Source of the DNA: CAZIMM01 sp964540415
Lineage (GTDB): Bacteria > Bacillota > Clostridia > Oscillospirales > Acutalibacteraceae
DNA length: 9,456 nucleotides
NCBI GenBank assembly: GCA_964540415.1
Contig: CAZIMM010000084.1
Span: 1 to 9,456, forward strand
Direction of reading: 5' to 3'
The notes under the pieces were generated by a model, which was given only the letters and a program-made list of their open reading frames with translations, was not told where the DNA came from and made no database searches. Position 1 is the stretch's first letter. Each line of letters starts with the position of its first letter. Of the stretch, positions 6,008 through 9,456 are shown one piece after another. Position numbers and translations under genes: made by a program.

Positions 6008-8110
6008 ATGGAAAGAACAATGGTTTCAATGACTTTCATCGGCTCTATGTGTGCCCTTGTGTTCGCCCTAATTATGGCAAAAAGAGTTCTCAGGTTTTCC
6101 GAAGGCACAGAACAGATGAAGAAAATTGCGAATTCGATCCGCACAGGCGCGTCCGCTTTCCTGCGAAGGCAGTATAAGGTTGTCGGTGTTTTCTTTGCCG
6201 TGATGTTTGTTGTTATTTCTGTAATGGCGGCATTCGGTTATATCACTTGGTTTGTTCCGGTTGCCTTTCTGACCGGAGGATTTTTCTCCGGCTTGTCAGG
6301 ATATATCGGCATGATGATTGCAACCAGAGCAAACTCAAGAACAGCAAACGCCTGCCGCGACAGTCTGAACAGCGGATTGCGTGTTGCCTTCTCTGCAGGC
6401 TCTGTTATGGGATTTACGGTTGTCGGCCTCGGTCTGTTTGACATTTCTGTCTGGTTTTTCATTCTTAAATTCATTTTCAATCTGGCGCCGGAAGATGTCA
6501 CAAGCGCAATGCTCACTTTCAGTATGGGCGCATCATCAATGGCTTTGTTTGCGCGCGTCGGAGGCGGCATTTTCACAAAGGCGGCGGATGTCGGTGCAGA
6601 CCTTGTGGGCAAGGTTGAAGCCGGCATTCCCGAGGACGATCCGAGAAACCCTGCCTGCATAGCAGACAACGTCGGAGACAATGTCGGTGACGTTGCGGGA
6701 ATGGGTGCGGATCTTTACGAATCATATGTCGGCTCGATTATTTCCTCAAGTGCGCTGGGTGTTGTTGCGTTCAACGGCATTGCGGAGGTTGACGGTATCA
6801 GGGCAATGGCAGTCCCGATGCTTATGGCGGCAGTCGGAATCATTTCGTCGATTATCGGCTCATGCTTTGTCAGAACGAAGGAGAACCTCAATCAGAAATC
6901 GCTTCTCAGAGCGCTGCGCCGCGGAACAGTTGTCAGCGCGATTCTCGTTGCAGCGGTGAGCTTCCCACTCATTCGTATCACTCTCGGTGCAGATTATACC
7001 GGAATATATTTTTCAATTCTGTCCGGATTGGCCGCGGGTGTAATTATCGGACTTTCAACCGAATATTTCACTTCAGATTCCTACCGCCCGACCAAAAAGC
7101 TGTCCGCCGCTTCTCAAACCGGTTCCGCAACAATAATCATTAACGGAGTCGGACTGGGCATGCTTTCGACTGCGGCACCAGTTGCCATCGTTGTTTGCTG
7201 CATTATGGCGGCATACGGCTTTGCGGGCGGCTTCTCCAACCCATATCTCGGCCTTTACGGAATTGCAATTGCAGCTGTAGGTATGCTTTCAACTCTGGGT
7301 ATAACTCTGGCAACAGACGCCTACGGCCCGGTTGCGGACAACGCAGGAGGCATTGCACAAATGGCCGGTCTGGAGGAAGAAGTCCGTGAGAGGACGGATG
7401 CACTTGATTCCCTCGGCAACACAACCGCCGCCACCGGTAAAGGCTTCGCAATCGGCTCAGCCGCACTCACTGCACTTGCACTCATTGCGTCATATGTTGA
7501 AAAAGTCATGTCAGTGGGCGGTGCCGATATTAATCTTGACATCAGCATGATGAACCCGGTTGTTCTTTCGGGTCTGTTTATCGGGGCTATGCTTCCCTTC
7601 GTCTTTGCAGCACTGACAATGAATTCGGTCGGCAAAGCGGCGGAGAGTATTGTTATTGAAGTCAGACGTCAGATAAAAGAAATTAAGGGCCTGCTTGAAG
7701 GCAAAACAGAAGCGGATTATGCAAGCTGTGTTGACCTATGCACAAAAGCAAGCCTGCGCGAAATGATTCTGCCGACTATAATTGCAATTGCAACACCGAT
7801 TGCTGTCGGGCTGGTGCTCGGCTACAACGGCGTGATAGGAATGCTTTCCGGCGCAACCGTTACCGGCTTCCTGCTTGCCGTGTTCATGTCGAACTCAGGC
7901 GGAGCGTGGGACAATGCAAAGAAATACATCGAAGGCGGAAAATACGGCGGCAAGGGCAGTGACTGCCACAAGGCGGCTGTTGTGGGCGACACGGTGGGAG
8001 ACCCGTTCAAGGACACTTCCGGCCCGTCAATCAACATTCTCATCAAATTGCTGTCTGTTGTCTCGATTGTGTTTGCTTCGCTGATTGTCAATTTCCATAT
8101 TTTTGAATAA
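6008..8110 (+). CDS. hppA: K+-dependent-type membrane-bound pyrophosphatase, Na+ and/or H+ pump (700 aa)
   Basis: This integral membrane enzyme splits cytoplasmic PPi to two phosphates and uses the energy to pump Na+ or H+ outward. Length and a roughly 16-helix pattern match the family. The active site is intact: DVGADLVGKVE (194-204), EDDPRNP (209-215), ADNVGDNVGDVAGM (219-232), SNSGGAWDNAKKYIE (628-642) and GDTVGDPFKDTSGPS (660-674). At 470-479, GNTTAATGKG has A474 and G477 where K+-independent enzymes have Lys and Thr, so K+ dependence is expected. E238 in ADLYESYVGS is at the position used by Na+-pumping members, but some K+-dependent relatives pump H+, so ion choice is open. The start is uncertain: ATG 6008 has only a weak GAAAGAAG site 13 nt upstream, and ATG 6020, four codons later, follows GGAAAG. 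It lies 39 bp after pheT and ends at a strong terminator. Confidence 0.95.
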   Translation: MERTMVSMTFIGSMCALVFALIMAKRVLRFSEGTEQMKKIANSIRTGASAFLRRQYKVVGVFFAVMFVVISVMAAFGYITWFVPVAFLTGGFFSGLSGYIGMMIATRANSRTANACRDSLNSGLRVAFSAGSVMGFTVVGLGLFDISVWFFILKFIFNLAPEDVTSAMLTFSMGASSMALFARVGGGIFTKAADVGADLVGKVEAGIPEDDPRNPACIADNVGDNVGDVAGMGADLYESYVGSIISSSALGVVAFNGIAEVDGIRAMAVPMLMAAVGIISSIIGSCFVRTKENLNQKSLLRALRRGTVVSAILVAAVSFPLIRITLGADYTGIYFSILSGLAAGVIIGLSTEYFTSDSYRPTKKLSAASQTGSATIIINGVGLGMLSTAAPVAIVVCCIMAAYGFAGGFSNPYLGLYGIAIAAVGMLSTLGITLATDAYGPVADNAGGIAQMAGLEEEVRERTDALDSLGNTTAATGKGFAIGSAALTALALIASYVEKVMSVGGADINLDISMMNPVVLSGLFIGAMLPFVFAALTMNSVGKAAESIVIEVRRQIKEIKGLLEGKTEADYASCVDLCTKASLREMILPTIIAIATPIAVGLVLGYNGVIGMLSGATVTGFLLAVFMSNSGGAWDNAKKYIEGGKYGGKGSDCHKAAVVGDTVGDPFKDTSGPSINILIKLLSVVSIVFASLIVNFHIFE

Positions 8111-8127
8111 AAGTATATACAATTTCT

Positions 8128-8158
8128 GTCCGTCCGTAAAATCGGGCGGACTTTTTTT
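8128..8158 (+). terminator. Strong intrinsic terminator after hppA
   Basis: GTCCGTCCG (8128-8136) pairs with CGGGCGGAC (8143-8151) over nine base pairs, including one G-T, around a six-base loop. Seven T's follow (8152-8158). It lies 17 bp after the hppA stop and marks the end of the rightward pheST-hppA transcript. Confidence 0.95.
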
Positions 8159-8177
8159 GTAATAACTTGTACACACC

Positions 8178-8192
8178 CTGAATATAATTCAG
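8178..8192 (+). promoter_or_regulatory. TATAAT -10 element within a perfect palindrome
   Basis: TATAAT (8183-8188) matches the -10 consensus fully and lies 56 bp before the DUF3794 start. It is embedded in CTGAAT-ATA-ATTCAG (8178-8192), with perfect 6-bp arms. No good -35 is found at 16-18 nt; TTGTAC (8167-8172) is only 10 nt away. A promoter that needs an activator, an operator over the -10, or recognition by another sigma factor are all possible. The rest of 8193-8244 shows only a leader with a GGTGAGG ribosome site. Confidence 0.45.
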
Positions 8193-8244
8193 TGAAGCCG
8201 CCGAAATGCACCGGCCGCTGAAACATGAAGGTGAGGTTTGTGCC

Positions 8245-9456
8245 ATGGATTTGAATTTTACGAGGGGAGCCCTCGCGTTTAACGAGACAATTTTTGATGG
8301 CAGCGTTGAACAGCCCGTGAGCTGTGATATGGTGCTGCCGGATTATTGCCCGGAAATCAGCCGGATTCTCAAATGCACCGTTACCGCCAATGTGACTTCC
8401 ACACAGGTGACAGGTAACAGGATTACGGCTGAAGGCACCGCTGTTGTCAGAGCGGTCTATGCGGGGGAAGAAAACAGGGTGTGCAGCTTTGAGCAAAGCT
8501 ATCCGTTTTCAAAATATGTCGAAATCAGGTCGATGCCTCAGACCCCCATCATATCTGTTAAGGCGAAAAGCGAATATGTCAACTCGCGGGCGGTGAGTCA
8601 GCGGAGAATTGATATACACGGTGCGCTGTCCGTCAATTTCAAGGTTGAAAGAATATGCGATTCAAGCATAATCTCTCAGTCAGAGGGCGCGGGAATCGAA
8701 ACCCTCCGTGAGTGCATTCCGATGTGCACAGTCGCCGGCTGCGCCGTGCGTACAATGACATTGGGTGAAACCGCGGAAATCGAGCAAAACATGCCTGCGG
8801 TTTCGTCAATTGTGAGAGTCACCGGCTGTGATGTGATCAGTGAGGTTAAGGTGATCAGCAACAAGCTGCTCGTGAAGGGTGAGCTGATAGTCACGATTCT
8901 GTATTGCGGCGATTCCAAGCTCAACAAGCACGTTCACACAATGCCGATAAGTCAGATTCTGGAGGTTGACGGCATAACGGACGATTGCAGGTGCGAGCTT
9001 GCAACCGATATCGCCTGCCTTGAGGTGATTCCGAAAAAGAGCAGCGGCGGAGAAACGCGTCAGCTTGAAATCAACTGCCGTATCAATGCAAAGGTAACGG
9101 CCTACAGGGAGACTGAGCTTTGCAGCGTTGCCGATGTTTTTTCAACACAATGCGAGCTATTGGTTGAGAAAAAGCCGATTGATATTTTTAATTGCGCCGC
9201 AAAGCTGAACGAAAGTGTCATATGCAACTCCGAGCTTGACTTTTCTGACGGCGGCATAAGAGAGGTTGTTGACGTTTGGTGTGCCGCTGTGACCGCAATG
9301 ACACCTGAAAGCGGTGCATTTGAGGTTTGCGGCACGGTGACGCTGTGCATTCTTTATCTCAATTCCGAGGGACAGATGTGTCTTGCTGAACGGCAGGCAG
9401 ATTATCGCACACAAAAAGAGCTCAAGTGTTCGGGTAAAATTCAATGTGTGCCGCAG
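8245..9456 (+). CDS. DUF3794/SPOCS-domain protein, SipL-like, partial (first 404 residues)
   Basis: I recognise this as a clostridial DUF3794 (SPOCS) protein. The best-known relative, SipL of Clostridioides difficile, binds SpoIVA at the forespore surface during coat assembly and ends in a LysM domain. The 3' end is outside the window, so a LysM cannot be checked. Three SPOCS-like units are visible. Unit 1 spans about 1-135 (VLPDYCPEISRILKC at 30-44; EYVNSRAVSQRRIDIHG at 110-126). Unit 2 spans about 157-290 (VTGCDVISEVKVISNKLLVKG at 192-212, then ILYCGD). Unit 3 starts near 303 (VDVWCAAVTAM, then VCGTVTLCILYLN at 361-373). No signal peptide or membrane segment is seen. There are 24 cysteines in 404 residues, which is high. 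ATG at 8245 has GGTGAGG about 8 nt upstream. It begins a separate transcription unit after the hppA terminator. A sporulation role is inferred from the family; SipL orthology is unproven. Confidence 0.85.
   Translation, partial: MDLNFTRGALAFNETIFDGSVEQPVSCDMVLPDYCPEISRILKCTVTANVTSTQVTGNRITAEGTAVVRAVYAGEENRVCSFEQSYPFSKYVEIRSMPQTPIISVKAKSEYVNSRAVSQRRIDIHGALSVNFKVERICDSSIISQSEGAGIETLRECIPMCTVAGCAVRTMTLGETAEIEQNMPAVSSIVRVTGCDVISEVKVISNKLLVKGELIVTILYCGDSKLNKHVHTMPISQILEVDGITDDCRCELATDIACLEVIPKKSSGGETRQLEINCRINAKVTAYRETELCSVADVFSTQCELLVEKKPIDIFNCAAKLNESVICNSELDFSDGGIREVVDVWCAAVTAMTPESGAFEVCGTVTLCILYLNSEGQMCLAERQADYRTQKELKCSGKIQCVPQ

Noticed and set aside
7822..8496. A 224-residue minus-strand frame spanning the hppA end, its terminator and the DUF3794 start
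   Set aside because: It crosses a strong terminator and two well-supported genes, and the product looks like no known family.

Overview
The window reads as chromosomal housekeeping DNA from an anaerobic, endospore-forming member of the Clostridia, probably near the Ruminococcaceae/Oscillospiraceae. Four things suggest this: a NuoE/NuoF-type flavin module of the kind found in [FeFe]-hydrogenase complexes, a T-box riboswitch (a mainly Firmicutes device), a K+-dependent-type membrane pyrophosphatase, and a DUF3794/SPOCS protein related to the clostridial spore protein SipL. The lineage is inferred from gene content only. I see no mobile element, CRISPR array, tRNA or rRNA.

Layout. Positions 1-1826 hold a leftward cluster: an inositol-monophosphatase-family gene, then a NuoE/HydC/HndA-like [2Fe-2S] subunit, then the start of a NuoF/HydB/HndC-like flavoprotein that overlaps it by 4 bp and runs off the left edge. 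Positions 1827-1990 are a divergent promoter region. Everything from 1991 on is rightward: secG, a T-box leader of about 250 nt, pheS, pheT and the membrane pyrophosphatase hppA, closed by a strong intrinsic terminator at 8128-8158. A new unit follows from about 8183: a TATAAT hexamer inside a palindrome, then a three-domain, cysteine-rich DUF3794 protein cut by the right edge.

How the genes work together. The T-box has a UUC (Phe) specifier, a canonical T-box sequence with an antiterminator bulge suited to an A73 tRNA, and a competing terminator. Uncharged tRNA-Phe should therefore switch on pheST. No terminator lies in the 39 bp between pheT and hppA, so the PPi-hydrolysing ion pump may be read from the same transcript as an enzyme that releases PPi. 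That link is the most interesting idea here, but it is inference. No clearly new system is visible. The points worth a second look are the pheST-hppA linkage, the cysteine-rich SPOCS protein with a palindrome over its likely -10, and some cysteine patterns in the redox subunits.
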